The translations under genes and the position numbers were made by a program. Source: Nocardioides sp. IC4_145 (GTDB lineage: Bacteria; Actinomycetota; Actinomycetes; Propionibacteriales; Nocardioidaceae). Taken from it: a stretch of DNA of 64,000 nucleotides. A model generated the notes under the pieces. That model searched no databases. It saw nothing but the letters and a program-made list of their open reading frames with translations, and was not told the DNA's origin. How positions within the stretch are numbered: the stretch's first letter is position 1; the number at the start of each line of letters is the position of its first letter. The stretch is taken from assembly GCF_011250565.1 (NCBI RefSeq), contig NZ_JAANMS010000018.1:1-64000 (forward strand), read 5' to 3'. This document shows positions 17,725 through 27,453 of this stretch, one piece after another.

Positions 17725-19833
17725 TCAGAGGACGGTCGCCACCTCCCAGGCGGAGTGGACGGCGCCGTGGATGTAGCCGACGTCGACGGCGTCGCCGACG
17801 ACGTCGACGGCGAACCCAGCGTTGCGCAGGTCGTCGGCGAGCGGGGATCCGGCGCAGGTGCCGTCGGCGTGCACGACGAGGTCGGCGGGGGCCGAGAACG
17901 AGCGCTCCCCCTCGGTCCACTCGACTGCGGACCCGGTGATCCGCGTGACGACCGCCTGGCGGTGGATGTCGACGCCGTGGCCGGCTGCGGCCTTGACCGC
18001 CGTCCAGCGCCGCGGCATGGCCATGGGCAGGCCGAGCTGGCGGCCCTCGTGCAGCAGGGTCACGCGGCGGCCGCGCTCGGCGAGGAACTCCGCGAGCTCG
18101 AGGCCGACGAGCGACCCGCCGACCACCACGACGTCCTTGCCGACGGGCAGGAACCGGCGGGTCAGGCGGCGCACCGCCTCCGGCGAGCGAGTGACGCCCG
18201 ACGCGCGGCCGAGTCGCCCGAGGGTGCGCAGGACGGCACCGCCCTCGCCGGCGGTGGCCGTGCCGAGGAGCAGCGCGCGCAGCGTGTCGCCGGTGTGGAC
18301 GTGGGGCAGGTCGCCGCCGGGGAGGTCCGGCCGCGGGCGCACCGCACCCGTCGCCACGACGACGTGGTCGGGTCGCAGCGCCCGGACCGACTCGACCGTC
18401 GCCCCCGTGCGCAGGCGCACCGCGATCCCGAGCCGCGCGACCTCCGCCTCGTGCCAGCGCAGCAGCCGCTCGTTGTCGGGGGTGGTCAGCGCGGAGAACC
18501 ACAGCGTCCCGCCGAGGCGGTCGGACTTGTCGACGACGGTGACGCGGTGGCCGCGCTCGGCGAGCAGCCGCGCGGTCTCCAGCCCCGCCGGGCCGGCGCC
18601 GACGACCACCACGTGCTTGGTCGCGGAGACGGGCCGCAGCGGCAGCAGGGTCTCGTTGCCCAGCGCCGGGTTCACGGCGCAGAAGGGGGTGTCGTCGAAG
18701 AAGTTCTCGGCCACGCAGAGGTAGCAGTTGATGCACGGCCGCACCTGCTCGGCACGACCGTCGCGCAGCTTGTTCGGCAACTCGGGGTCGGCCAGCAGCT
18801 GGCGGCCCATGGCCGCGAAGTCGACCCGCCCGGCCGCGATCGCCTCCTCCGCGACCTCCGGCAGCACCCGGCCGACCGCGATCACCGGCACGCCCACCCG
18901 GGCGCGGACAGCGGCGGCGTTGTCGAGGTACGCACCGACCTGCGCGGGCAGCGGGCCGTCGGTGAAGTTGTCGAAGGGGTTGCGGCCCCACCCGGTCACG
19001 TGGATCGCGTCCGCGCCGGCGGCCTCGAGCAGCACCGACGCCTCGACCGCCTCGTCGAGGGTCAGCCCGCCGTCCTCGCCGTACTCCTCCCCCGCGAGCC
19101 GCACCAGCACGGCCAGCCGGTCGCCGACCCGGTCCTTGACGGCGCGGACGACCTCGCAGGCGAGCCGCGCGCGGTTGGCCAGCGGGCCGCCGTACTCGTC
19201 GGTGCGCCGGTTGTCGCGGCGGTTGAGGAACACGCCGAGGATGTAGCCGTGCGCGACGTGCACCTCGATCGCGTCCGCCCCGGCCCGCGCGACCCGCTCG
19301 GCGGCGTCGGCCCAGGTGTCGACCAGCCAGGCGATGTCGTCGTGGGTCATCTCGCGGTACGTCGCCTGCTTGCCCGCCGTCGCGGACGCCATCCGGCGCA
19401 GCTCGTCGGGGGTGCTGTCGACGAGGGCCGACATGTCGTAGCCGCCGGTCGGCGGGCTCGGCGCGAGCAGCGGCCGGTCGTTCGCGGTGTCGACGCGCGC
19501 GACCTTGCCGTGGTGGGTCGACTGCACGCACAACTTCGCGCCGGCAGCGTGCACGGCGTCGGCGAGCGCGCGCAGGCCGGGGACGAACCGGTCCTCCGAC
19601 AGCCCCGGCTCCTTCGTCGACGCCGCCCCGTGCGGGAACGCGATGGCGCAGGCGCCGGTGATCACCAGCCCGGCGCCGCCGGCGGCCCGCGCGGCGTAGT
19701 GCGCGATCTCCCGCTCCTCGATCACGCCGTCCTCGGAGACGTTCATGTCCATCGCCGGCAGCACGACGCGGTTGCGCAGCTCCATCGGGCCGATCCGGCC
19801 GGGCGACATCAGGGCGGGGAAGGACTGGCTCAC
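17725..19833 (-). CDS. Old-yellow-enzyme/dienoyl-CoA reductase-type flavoprotein
   Basis: The 702-residue protein combines three parts. These are an OYE TIM barrel (about residues 1-340), a 4Fe-4S cluster segment CINCYLC...FC (about 367-385), and a C-terminal FAD/NAD(P) module with two dinucleotide motifs ([29 protein letters not shown]). This is the layout of 2,4-dienoyl-CoA reductase and trimethylamine dehydrogenase relatives. Electrons would pass from NAD(P)H through FAD and the cluster to FMN. The substrate could be an unsaturated CoA ester or an enone; nothing nearby settles it. Confidence 0.9.
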   Translation of the reverse strand: MSQSFPALMSPGRIGPMELRNRVVLPAMDMNVSEDGVIEEREIAHYAARAAGGAGLVITGACAIAFPHGAASTKEPGLSEDRFVPGLRALADAVHAAGAKLCVQSTHHGKVARVDTANDRPLLAPSPPTGGYDMSALVDSTPDELRRMASATAGKQATYREMTHDDIAWLVDTWADAAERVARAGADAIEVHVAHGYILGVFLNRRDNRRTDEYGGPLANRARLACEVVRAVKDRVGDRLAVLVRLAGEEYGEDGGLTLDEAVEASVLLEAAGADAIHVTGWGRNPFDNFTDGPLPAQVGAYLDNAAAVRARVGVPVIAVGRVLPEVAEEAIAAGRVDFAAMGRQLLADPELPNKLRDGRAEQVRPCINCYLCVAENFFDDTPFCAVNPALGNETLLPLRPVSATKHVVVVGAGPAGLETARLLAERGHRVTVVDKSDRLGGTLWFSALTTPDNERLLRWHEAEVARLGIAVRLRTGATVESVRALRPDHVVVATGAVRPRPDLPGGDLPHVHTGDTLRALLLGTATAGEGGAVLRTLGRLGRASGVTRSPEAVRRLTRRFLPVGKDVVVVGGSLVGLELAEFLAERGRRVTLLHEGRQLGLPMAMPRRWTAVKAAAGHGVDIHRQAVVTRITGSAVEWTEGERSFSAPADLVVHADGTCAGSPLADDLRNAGFAVDVVGDAVDVGYIHGAVHSAWEVATVL

Positions 19834-19923
19834 GCGCGCACGCTAGGTACGCCGCCACCGACCGCGTCCGCGCTGTCGCACCCACCGGGACCGGCACGGG
19901 CGCCCCGCCTAGACTCGAGCCTC

Positions 19924-20865
19924 GTGACTGCGACCTCAGCCTGGGGCCACGGCCTCGCGACCGTGACCGACGACGGCACCGTGCTCGACGTGTGGTTCCC
20001 GCAGCCCGCGCTCGGCGGGCGCGACGGCGCCGAGGTGCCGGCCGAGCTGACCGCTCTCGAGGGCCGCGACGACGTACGCCGCGTGACCCGCGAGGTGCGC
20101 ACGGTCGAGGTCGCGGACCTCCGGGCCGCGCCCGCGTCGACCGAGGACGTGTGGCTGCGCCTGCACCTGCTGAGCAGCCGGCTCGCGGTGCCGCACACCA
20201 TCTCGATGGAGGGCGTCTTCGGGCTGCTCACCAACGTGGTGTGGACGTCGGCCGGCCCCTGCGCGGTGGAGGGCTTCGAGCTGACCCGGGCGCGGCTGAG
20301 GGCGAGCGGCCAGCACGTGACGGTCTTCGGGGTCGACAAGTTCCCGCGGATGGTCGACTACGTCGTGCCGGCCGGTGTGCGCATCGCGGACGCCGACCGG
20401 GTCCGCCTCGGCGCGCACCTGGCCGAGGGCACGACCGTCATGCACGAGGGCTTCGTCAACTTCAACGCCGGCACGCTCGGCGCGTCGATGGTCGAGGGCC
20501 GCATCTCGGCCGGCGTGCTCGTCGACGACGGCTCCGACGTGGGCGGCGGCGCCTCGATCATGGGCACGCTCTCCGGCGGCGGCAAGCAGGTCATCTCGAT
20601 CGGCAAGCGCTGCCTGCTGGGCGCCAACGCCGGCCTGGGCATCTCCCTGGGCGACGACTGCGTGGTCGAGGCCGGCTGCTACGTCACCGCGGGCACCAAG
20701 GTCACCGTCAAGGACATGGACGGCAAGCCGCGCGTGGTGAAGGCGATCGAGCTCTCCGGCACCAGCAACGTGCTGTTCCGCCGCAACTCCGTCTCCGGCG
20801 CGATCGAGGCGGTGCCGTGGCGCAGCGAGGGCGTTGAGCTCAACGCCGCGCTGCACGCCAACTGA
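19924..20865 (+). CDS. dapD: Tetrahydrodipicolinate N-succinyltransferase
   Basis: The 313-residue protein is the actinobacterial DapD type. An N-terminal alpha/beta domain precedes a left-handed beta-helix of hexapeptide repeats (about residues 150-275, including [18 protein letters not shown] and the [14 protein letters not shown] turn). It transfers succinyl from succinyl-CoA in the diaminopimelate pathway. The GTG at 19924 follows a TAGACT -10 by eight bases, suggesting a leaderless message. It is divergent from the OYE gene. Confidence 0.95.
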   Translation: MTATSAWGHGLATVTDDGTVLDVWFPQPALGGRDGAEVPAELTALEGRDDVRRVTREVRTVEVADLRAAPASTEDVWLRLHLLSSRLAVPHTISMEGVFGLLTNVVWTSAGPCAVEGFELTRARLRASGQHVTVFGVDKFPRMVDYVVPAGVRIADADRVRLGAHLAEGTTVMHEGFVNFNAGTLGASMVEGRISAGVLVDDGSDVGGGASIMGTLSGGGKQVISIGKRCLLGANAGLGISLGDDCVVEAGCYVTAGTKVTVKDMDGKPRVVKAIELSGTSNVLFRRNSVSGAIEAVPWRSEGVELNAALHAN

Positions 20866-20926
20866 CCCGCGTCGGACCCGGCCGGGTTGGGCGGGCCCCG
20901 GACACTGGGCGCATGAGGCACGCTGC

Positions 20927-21889
20927 ATGAGGATCGGTTCGGCCGTGGCGCTGCTGGGCGCCGCAGCGCTCGGCGTCACGGCGTACCTGGGTTGGGACGT
21001 GCTGCGCGAGTCCACACCGTTCTCCGGCGGCGAGCAGTGCACGGCGACGGTGGACGGCCGCACGGTCGAGCTCGAGGTCGAGCAGGCGGAGAACGCCGCG
21101 CTCATCACCGCGATCGGCGTCGGCCGGGGCATGCCCGCGCGCGCCGCGACGATCGCGCTCGCGACGGCGTACCAGGAGTCGAAGCTCTACAACATCGACT
21201 ACGGCGACCGGGACTCGCTCGGGCTGTTCCAGCAGCGGCCCTCGCAGGGCTGGGGCACGCCCGACCAGGTGCTGGACCCGGTGTATGCGACCAACGCGTT
21301 CTACGACGGGCTGGCCGAGGTGGACGGCTACGAGTCGATGGCGGTGACGGTGGCTGCGCAGCGCGTGCAGCGGTCCGCCTTCCCCGACGCGTACGCCGAC
21401 CACGAGGCCGACGCCCGGGTGCTCGCCTCGGCGCTGACGGGGAACTCGCGAGCGGCGTTCTCCTGCGAGCTCGACGGCGACGCCGAGGAGGCCTCCGACG
21501 AGCTGACCGACTCGGGCCTGGTGAGGCGTGCCGAGAAGGTGCGCCGCGAGGTCGTGAACGTCTTCGGCGAGCAGTCGCTCGGGGGCTTCGCGCCGGGTGG
21601 TGTGCGCGACGGGCACATGGAGGGCTCGACGCACTACGACGGCCGCGCGGTCGACATCTTCTTCCGGCCGGTCACCGACGAGAACAAGACCCGCGGCTGG
21701 GCGGTGGCCCACTACCTGGTCGCCATGGCCGACCGGCTCGACGTGCAGACCGTGATCTTCGACGGCCGGATCTGGAAGAACGGCTGGCGTTCGGGCTCCG
21801 GCTGGCGCGACTACGACCCGCCCTCGCGCTCGGGCGACCGGGCGATCCTCGAGCACCGCGACCACGTGCACGTCGACGTCTTCGACTGA
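20927..21889 (+). CDS. Exported protein with transglycosylase-like and ARB_07466-like parts
   Basis: The 320-residue protein has an N-terminal helix that could be a signal anchor (about residues 5-22). A region resembling the lytic-transglycosylase fold follows (ALATAYQESKLYNIDYGDRDSLGLFQQRPSQGWG). The C-terminal domain has conserved histidines (HMEGSTHYDGRAVDIFF, EHRDHVHVDVFD), as in the ARB_07466-type module. Such proteins are often mislabelled heavy-metal transporters. A cell-wall role is inferred from fold and export; the enzyme activity is unproven. The second of two nearby ATGs is in frame. Confidence 0.8.
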   Translation: MRIGSAVALLGAAALGVTAYLGWDVLRESTPFSGGEQCTATVDGRTVELEVEQAENAALITAIGVGRGMPARAATIALATAYQESKLYNIDYGDRDSLGLFQQRPSQGWGTPDQVLDPVYATNAFYDGLAEVDGYESMAVTVAAQRVQRSAFPDAYADHEADARVLASALTGNSRAAFSCELDGDAEEASDELTDSGLVRRAEKVRREVVNVFGEQSLGGFAPGGVRDGHMEGSTHYDGRAVDIFFRPVTDENKTRGWAVAHYLVAMADRLDVQTVIFDGRIWKNGWRSGSGWRDYDPPSRSGDRAILEHRDHVHVDVFD

Positions 21890-21919
21890 CCAGTCCGCCT
21901 CGGCCTCCTGCACAGCACA

Positions 21920-21951
21920 GCGCCACCGCCCCTCGCTCGGGGCGGTGGCGC
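21920..21951. terminator. Strong bidirectional hairpin
   Basis: Perfect 13-bp arms (GCGCCACCGCCCC and its complement) flank a 6-base loop between two convergent genes. There is no T-tract on either side. Confidence 0.75.
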
Positions 21952-21986
21952 CGCGTGTCCTGCCGGTGGTGCTCCAGCTCGTGCTG

Positions 21987-22730
21987 TCAGGCGGCCTCGC
22001 GCGGGAACGGCAGCGGGAGGTCGCAGATCGGCAGCGGGATCGGGAGCGCGTCGCAGATCGCGTCGAGCGGGTTCCCACCGCCCCCACCTGCAGCGGCGTC
22101 GCAGATCGCCTGGGGCAGTCCGGCGTCGCACAGCGGCTGGATCGGGCTCGCGCCGCCGGGGCCCGGGGCGCCGCCCGCGGCGTCGCAGAGCGGCTGCAGC
22201 TGGGGAACCGCGTCGCACAGCGGCTGGATCGGGCTCGCGCCGCCGCCGCCTCCGCCCGGGGTCGGGATCGGCAGGCTGCCGAACGCGTCGCAGATCGGCT
22301 GCGGCAGGCCGGCGTCACAGGCAGGCTGCAGCGGGTTGCTGGCGGGCGGCTCCGGGGTGCTGCTCCGCTGGCACTCGCGCAGGTCGCGCTGGGCGCGGGC
22401 CTTGCGCTTCTTGGCCCGGTCGAGCTGCGCCTTGGCCTTGTTCTTCTTGGCCTTCGCCTTCTTGACGGCGGACTTCTTGCCGGACTTCTTGGCCTTCTTC
22501 AGCTGCTTCTTCGCAGCCTTCAGCTTGGCCTGCTTCTTCTTCGCCTGCTTCGTGGCCTTGTTGACCGCCGACCTCTCGGACGAGCAGTCGGCTGCAGCGG
22601 CAGCCGTCGTGGCGGCCGTCGCGGTGCTGGAGCTGCGGGCGACGCCGGCGCCGGCGCCACTGGCGAACCCCAGCACGAGCGCGATGGCCACGAAGGCCAC
22701 CGCCGCCGGCCGGAGGAGGAAACGGGTCAT
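21987..22730 (-). CDS. Secreted Lys-rich coiled-coil protein with CDA repeats
   Basis: I do not recognise this 247-residue protein. It has a signal peptide (about residues 1-28). A very basic Lys/Ala region follows (about 50-118, KKQAKLKAAKKQLKKAKK type) that should form a charged helix or coiled coil. The C-terminal half has four imperfect repeats of about 24 residues with the pattern PxxxxCDA...(L/I)CDA, two cysteines each, separated by Gly/Pro linkers. Two more cysteines bracket the basic region. The even cysteine number suggests disulfides outside the cell. Binding to an anionic polymer is a guess from charge. Confidence 0.82.
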   Translation of the reverse strand: MTRFLLRPAAVAFVAIALVLGFASGAGAGVARSSSTATAATTAAAAADCSSERSAVNKATKQAKKKQAKLKAAKKQLKKAKKSGKKSAVKKAKAKKNKAKAQLDRAKKRKARAQRDLRECQRSSTPEPPASNPLQPACDAGLPQPICDAFGSLPIPTPGGGGGGASPIQPLCDAVPQLQPLCDAAGGAPGPGGASPIQPLCDAGLPQAICDAAAGGGGGNPLDAICDALPIPLPICDLPLPFPREAA

Positions 22731-22883
22731 GAAGTTCTCCTGGGAGTCGAGTCAGCGGGCAGACGCGCGGGTGGCGTCGCTGCGCCACGGTAACCCGGTG
22801 TGACCTGACCCACACCCCCTTCCCCAGCGACACGACGGACCGCTTCCAGCGCTCAGGAGGGCCCCAGCCGGGTACCGTGCCTC

Positions 22884-24125
22884 GTGCCCGAGTCCCACGA
22901 CGCCCCCGACCTGACCGCCGCGCCGGCCGCTCCCGACACCGCCGGCGCCGTCACCCTCGACCCGCGCGAGCGCCAGCAACGGATCGGCGCCGGCCTGGGC
23001 TGGCTCGCGACCTGGTCGTGGCGCTGGATCGGGATCGCGATCGCCGCCGCGATCCTGGGCTGGCTGGTCGGCGTCCTGTGGGTCGTGCTGCTCCCGATCT
23101 TCCTGGCGTTGACGCTGGCCTCGGTGCTGCAGCCGGTCTCGCACTACGTGGTCCGCCGGACGCCGCTGCCGCACGGGCTCGCCGCCGGCGTCGTCCTTCT
23201 CGGCTCCATCGCCGTGCTGGCCGGCCTGGTCACCGCGATCGCGCCGTCGGTGACCGGCCAGTGGGGCGCCATCGTCGACGACGCGACCGAGGGCGCCGAC
23301 CAGCTGCGGGCCTGGGCGGTCGAGCGGGATCTGGTCTCCCAGGCGCAGCTCGACGACGCCCTCGCCCAGGCCACGGACCGGCTCCGCGACAGCGCCGGCT
23401 CGATCGCGAGTGGCGCGCTCGCGACCGCGAACGCCGTCACCTCCGGCCTGGTCACCCTGGCGCTCACGCTCGTGCTCACCTTCCTGTTCCTCAAGGACGG
23501 GCACCGGTTCCGCCCCTGGGTGGCCCGCATGAGCGGCGCCCGGGTCGGTCGCCACCTCGAGGAGGTCCTCGACCAGATGTGGACGACCCTCGGCGGCTTC
23601 GTCCGCACCCAGGCGATCGTGAGCTTCGTCGACGCCGTGCTGATCGGCATCGCGCTGGCCGTGGTCGGCGTCCCGCTGGCGATCCCGCTGGCGGTCCTGA
23701 CGTTCATCGGCGGCTTCGTGCCGATCATCGGCGCGTTCGTGGCCGGCGGCCTCGCGGTGCTGGTCGCGCTGGTCTCGGTCGGCTTCCAGGGCGCGCTCAT
23801 CGTGCTCGCGGCGATCATCGTGGTGCAGCAGCTCGAGGGCAACGTCCTGCAGCCGTGGCTGCAGTCGCGCGCGATGCAGCTGCACGCCGGCGTGGTGATC
23901 CTCGCCGTCACCCTCGGCTCGACGCTGTTCGGCATCGCCGGCGCGTTCCTCGCGGTGCCCGTCGCCGCGGTGGCCGCCGTCGTGCTGCGCTACCTCTCCG
24001 GGCTCGCCGACCCGCCGCAGGAGGCCACTGCGCCGGACGACCCGGAGGACCCGGCCCCGGAGGAGGCGGCGGCGATCACCGCCGCGGAGCAGCACCCCGG
24101 CGTGACGCCGCCGGCGACGTCCTGA
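22884..24125 (+). CDS. AI-2E family (TerC/PerM-like) membrane permease
   Basis: This 413-residue integral membrane protein has the AI-2E plan. Two N-terminal helix pairs precede a long soluble segment (about residues 125-190). A C-terminal bundle follows with TFIGGFVPIIGAFVAGG and a QQLEGNVLQPWLQSRAMQLH stretch that is nearly invariant in the family. The tail is acidic and Pro-rich. Family members are mostly uncharacterised exporters or ion antiporters; the autoinducer name is historical. The GTG start is five bases after TACCGT, so it is probably leaderless. Confidence 0.92.
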   Translation: MPESHDAPDLTAAPAAPDTAGAVTLDPRERQQRIGAGLGWLATWSWRWIGIAIAAAILGWLVGVLWVVLLPIFLALTLASVLQPVSHYVVRRTPLPHGLAAGVVLLGSIAVLAGLVTAIAPSVTGQWGAIVDDATEGADQLRAWAVERDLVSQAQLDDALAQATDRLRDSAGSIASGALATANAVTSGLVTLALTLVLTFLFLKDGHRFRPWVARMSGARVGRHLEEVLDQMWTTLGGFVRTQAIVSFVDAVLIGIALAVVGVPLAIPLAVLTFIGGFVPIIGAFVAGGLAVLVALVSVGFQGALIVLAAIIVVQQLEGNVLQPWLQSRAMQLHAGVVILAVTLGSTLFGIAGAFLAVPVAAVAAVVLRYLSGLADPPQEATAPDDPEDPAPEEAAAITAAEQHPGVTPPATS

Positions 24126-24202
24126 TCGCACGGGTGCCAGCCGACTGCGTACCCGCGGTCGGCTAGGGTGCCGGTCCGTCCCCGGGAGGAAGGAGACGGA
24201 GC

Positions 24203-24871
24203 GTGCTCGCGCTGCCCGCCCACGGCTTCGTGGTGCTCTCGGCCCCCAAGTGCGCCTCCACCGCGCTGGAGGAGGCCCTCGGTGACCGGGCCGAGATGGT
24301 CATGCGCCACCACCCCCGGCTCAAGCACGTCAACGTGCGGGCCTTCCACCGCTACGTCGCCCCGCTGCTCGGGATCGCGGGCTACGAGCGTGACGACTAC
24401 GAGGTGGTCAGCCTGCTCCGCGACCCCGTGGACTGGCTGCACTCGTGGTGGCGCTACCGGCAGAGCCCGCACGTGCGCCAGGCCGAGGGCGACGGGTCCC
24501 GCTGGACCGGGTCGATGGAGTTCGCGGAGTTCGCGGCGGCGTACGTCGCCGGCCGCGGCGCCGAGATCGGCGTGCTCGGGCGGCCGGCGCGGTTCGTGCT
24601 CAAGCAGGACGGCTCGATCGGTGTGGACCGGCTCTTCGCCTACGAGCGCACCGACGTGTGGCAGGGCTGGCTCCGGGAGCGGCTCGGCGAGGACGTGGAG
24701 TTCCCGGTCAGCAACCGCTCCCCCGTGCGGACCGAGATCGAGCTGGACGACGACCTGCGCGCCCGGCTGGCGGCGTACTTCGCTCCCGAGGAGGAGCTGC
24801 GCGCCCGGGTCACGGCGACCGGCGAGTGGGCCGGCGCCCGGGGCTCGCGCCTGACGCACCCGGTCGACTGA
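24203..24871 (+). CDS. Sulfotransferase-like P-loop protein
   Basis: The 222-residue soluble protein has a PAPS 5'-phosphosulfate-loop motif near the start (VLSAPKCASTALEEAL, residues 11-26). A 3'-phosphate-binding segment follows (VVSLLRDPVDWLHSWWRYR, about 68-86). Both are typical of carbohydrate sulfotransferases. It would move sulfate from PAPS to an unknown acceptor. A GGAGGAAGGAG stretch gives a strong ribosome site, and TAGGGT at 24164 is a likely -10. No glycan or PAPS-synthesis gene is adjacent, so it is an orphan in this window. Confidence 0.82.
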   Translation: MLALPAHGFVVLSAPKCASTALEEALGDRAEMVMRHHPRLKHVNVRAFHRYVAPLLGIAGYERDDYEVVSLLRDPVDWLHSWWRYRQSPHVRQAEGDGSRWTGSMEFAEFAAAYVAGRGAEIGVLGRPARFVLKQDGSIGVDRLFAYERTDVWQGWLRERLGEDVEFPVSNRSPVRTEIELDDDLRARLAAYFAPEEELRARVTATGEWAGARGSRLTHPVD

Positions 24872-24880
24872 CGCCCGGGG

Positions 24881-25975
24881 TCAGGCGCGGAGCCGGTCGG
24901 CCGCAGCCTGGATGCGCTCGTCGGTGGCGGTGAACGCCACCCGCACGTGCCGGTTGCCGGCGGCGCCGTAGAACGAGCCCGGCGCGACCAGGATGCCGCG
25001 CTCGGCCAGCCCGGCCACGGTGTCCCAGCAGTCCTCGTCGTGGGTGGCCCAGAGGTAGAGGGACGCCTCGGAGTGGTCGATGCGGAACCCCGCGCCCTCC
25101 AGCGCGTCGCGCAGCACGCGCCGCCGCGCGGCGTACCGAGCGTGCTGCTCGCTGGCGTGGACGTCGTCGTCGAGGGCGGCGGCCATGGCGCGCTGCTGGG
25201 GGCCGGGCATCTGGAGGCCGAGGTTCTTGCGGACGGCGAGCAGCTCGCCGACGAGCGCGGCGTCGCCGGCGACAAAGGCGCAGCGGTAGCCGGCGAGGTT
25301 CGAGCGCTTCGAGAGCGAGTGCACGGCGAGGATGCCCTCGGCCGAGCCGCCGCAGACGTCGGGGTGCAGCACCGAGACCGGCTCCGCCTCCCAGGCGCAC
25401 TCGAGGTAGCACTCGTCGGAGACCAGGATCGTGCCGCGCTCGCGGCACCACTCGACGACCTTGCGCAAGTGGTCGACCGGCAGCACCCGGCCGGTGGGGT
25501 TCGAGGGGCTGTTGAGCCACAGCAGCCTCGGCACCTCGGGACCGAAGGCCGTCAGCGAGTCGGTCGCCAGCGAGCGGGCGCCGGCGAGCGCGGCGCCGAC
25601 CTCGTACGTCGGGTAGGCCAGCTCGGGGTAGCCGATGAGGTCACCGGCACCGATCCCGAGGTGCACCGCCATCGACCCGATCAGCTCCTTGGAGCCGATC
25701 ACGGGCAGCACCTGGTCCAGGCCGAGGCCGGTCACGCCGTGGTTGCGCTCCAGCCAGTCGAGGGCCGCCTGCCGGGTCTCCGGGCGGCCGATCGTCAGCG
25801 GGTAGCCCGGCGAGTCGGCGCCGGCCCGCAGCGCCTGCTGGACGACCTCGGGGGTGGGGTCGACCGGGGTGCCGACCGAGAGGTCGACGATCCCGTCCGG
25901 GTGCTGACGGGCCTGCTCGGCGTACCGGACCAGGTGGTCCCAGGGGAAGTCCGGCAGCCGGGAGGAGACGCTCAA
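24881..25975 (-). CDS. dapC: Succinyldiaminopimelate transaminase
   Basis: The 364-residue fold-type I PLP aminotransferase has NSPSNPTGR and SLSKRSNLAGYR, the latter with the PLP lysine. It matches actinobacterial DapC, which makes N-succinyl-LL-DAP precursor in the lysine/peptidoglycan pathway. The start VSSRLPDFPWD is typical of the family, but the only start codon at that place is TTG at 25975. It lies eight bases after the fdxA stop with no clear ribosome site. Coupling to fdxA is therefore likely; fdxA-dapC is a conserved pair. Confidence 0.93.
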   Translation of the reverse strand: MSVSSRLPDFPWDHLVRYAEQARQHPDGIVDLSVGTPVDPTPEVVQQALRAGADSPGYPLTIGRPETRQAALDWLERNHGVTGLGLDQVLPVIGSKELIGSMAVHLGIGAGDLIGYPELAYPTYEVGAALAGARSLATDSLTAFGPEVPRLLWLNSPSNPTGRVLPVDHLRKVVEWCRERGTILVSDECYLECAWEAEPVSVLHPDVCGGSAEGILAVHSLSKRSNLAGYRCAFVAGDAALVGELLAVRKNLGLQMPGPQQRAMAAALDDDVHASEQHARYAARRRVLRDALEGAGFRIDHSEASLYLWATHDEDCWDTVAGLAERGILVAPGSFYGAAGNRHVRVAFTATDERIQAAADRLRA

Positions 25976-25983
25976 CGAGATGC

Positions 25984-26310
25984 TCAGTGGTCCTGGTTCT
26001 GCGGGTCGAGACCGGCGATGAACGGGTGGTCCTTGTCGATCTCACCCATCTTCGCCGCGCCGCCGGGCGAGCCCAGGTCGTCGAAGAAGCCGACGTTGGC
26101 GGTGTAGTAGTCCTTCCACGCCTCCGGCACGTCGTCCTCGTAGAAGATCGCCTCGACCGGGCAGACCGGCTCGCACGCACCGCAGTCGACGCACTCGTCG
26201 GGGTGGATGTAGAGCATCCGCTTGCCCTCGTAGATGCAGTCGACCGGACACTCGTCGACGCACGCGCGGTCCTTCACGTCGACACACGGCTGCGAGATGA
26301 CGTAGGTCAC
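25984..26310 (-). CDS. fdxA: 7Fe ferredoxin (3Fe-4S/4Fe-4S)
   Basis: The 108-residue protein begins [24 protein letters not shown] and then has [15 protein letters not shown], the cysteine pattern of actinobacterial seven-iron ferredoxins. It is a soluble electron carrier; partners may include cytochromes P450 or oxidoreductases elsewhere. GTG 26310 has AGGAGG at good spacing; codons upstream of it are not conserved. It is followed at once by dapC. Confidence 0.95.
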   Translation of the reverse strand: MTYVISQPCVDVKDRACVDECPVDCIYEGKRMLYIHPDECVDCGACEPVCPVEAIFYEDDVPEAWKDYYTANVGFFDDLGSPGGAAKMGEIDKDHPFIAGLDPQNQDH

Positions 26311-26356
26311 CGGGTCCTCCTGGGAGCGCAAAGGGATGCACGTACGGACCCAACCC

Positions 26357-26362
26357 TAGTAT
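26357..26362 (+). promoter_or_regulatory. -10 element for leaderless GNAT gene
   Basis: TAGTAT lies six bases before the GTG at 26369, with no ribosome site between. The same spacing recurs at several starts in this window. Confidence 0.5.
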
Positions 26363-26368
26363 CCGGAC

Positions 26369-27361
26369 GTGCCCGATCCGTCAGAACCCCACGATGTGGG
26401 CCGGCAGGTGGGCGAGCAGGTGGGCCGGCACCTGCTCGGCCCGCACGTCGTCGGCCAGCGCGTGGTCGTACGCCGTGTGGTGCGCGGCGAGGTCGGCCCC
26501 ACGGGCGGGCCGGCGTTCACCGACCTGCTCGGCACGTGCCTGGCGTGGACGGCCGGCCCCGGGGGGACCTGCGTGCTCCAGCCGGACCCGCGCGCCGGCG
26601 AGCCGCTGCCCGAGCCGGTGCGGATCGCCCTCGCCGACATCGTCTCCGGCAAGCCGGTGCCGCCGCGGCCGAGCCACCGGCTGCGGGTCGAGCCGCGCGA
26701 GGCGCAGCTGCGCGCGCTGGCGCTGTGGCCGGACCTGGTGACCGAGGAGGTCGGTTCCGGGCCGGGCGGGTGGCTGCTCCGGCACTCCCCCACCTCGCCG
26801 AACCGGCGCGCGAACTCGGTGCTCGCCGTCGGCCCGCCGGGCGCGCTGCCGGTCGACGAGGCGCTCGAGCGGGTCGTCGCCTTCTACCGGGCCACCACCG
26901 GGCGGCCGGTCGCGGCCGTGCTCACCGACAGCGCCGAGGAGGCCGGGCTGCGCGAGCGCGGGTGGGTCGCCGAGAGCGACGAGGCCGACACGGTGTTCTC
27001 CGTGGCCGGGGTGGCTGCGGCGCGGCGCGCGCTGCGCTCCGCCGGCGGCGCGGGCGGTGCTGCCGACGGCCCGGAGGTCGAGTCGCTGGCGCCCGGGGTG
27101 GTGCGGGCGAGCCTTCCGGGGGCGACCGGCGTGGCGGCGTACGACCGGGACTGGGTGGGGTTCCGCAGCGTCGAGGTGGACCCCGACCGGCGGCGGCAGG
27201 GGCTCGGGCTGCGGGTCATGGCCGCCTTGCTGGGCTGGGGCGCGGAGCTCGGCGCGACCACGGCGTACCTGCAGGTGCTCGGCGACAACGTGCCTGCGCT
27301 GGCGCTCTACGAGCGGCTGGGGTTCGTCGAGCACCACCGGTACCGCTACCTGGCGCGCTAG
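26369..27361 (+). CDS. GNAT-family N-acetyltransferase (Rv0428c-like)
   Basis: The 330-residue protein has an N-terminal domain like those of mycobacterial Rv0428c relatives. A C-terminal GNAT fold follows, with the acetyl-CoA loop RRRQGLG and the later LQVLGDNVPALALYERLGF segment. It is cytosolic and is divergent from fdxA. The acceptor is unknown. The start is GTG with a leaderless-type promoter. Confidence 0.87.
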   Translation: MPDPSEPHDVGRQVGEQVGRHLLGPHVVGQRVVVRRVVRGEVGPTGGPAFTDLLGTCLAWTAGPGGTCVLQPDPRAGEPLPEPVRIALADIVSGKPVPPRPSHRLRVEPREAQLRALALWPDLVTEEVGSGPGGWLLRHSPTSPNRRANSVLAVGPPGALPVDEALERVVAFYRATTGRPVAAVLTDSAEEAGLRERGWVAESDEADTVFSVAGVAAARRALRSAGGAGGAADGPEVESLAPGVVRASLPGATGVAAYDRDWVGFRSVEVDPDRRRQGLGLRVMAALLGWGAELGATTAYLQVLGDNVPALALYERLGFVEHHRYRYLAR

Positions 27362-27453
27362 CGGCCCAGCCCGGTGGTGCGGGCCGGCCCGCGGCGGCCG
27401 ACGGCGAGCGGGCGGAGGTCAGCACTGCGGGCCGAGCAGGTGCCTCCCCCAGC

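Noticed and set aside
20927..21889. Heavy-metal transporter
   Set aside because: It has one N-terminal hydrophobic segment and two cell-wall-like domains, not a transporter topology.
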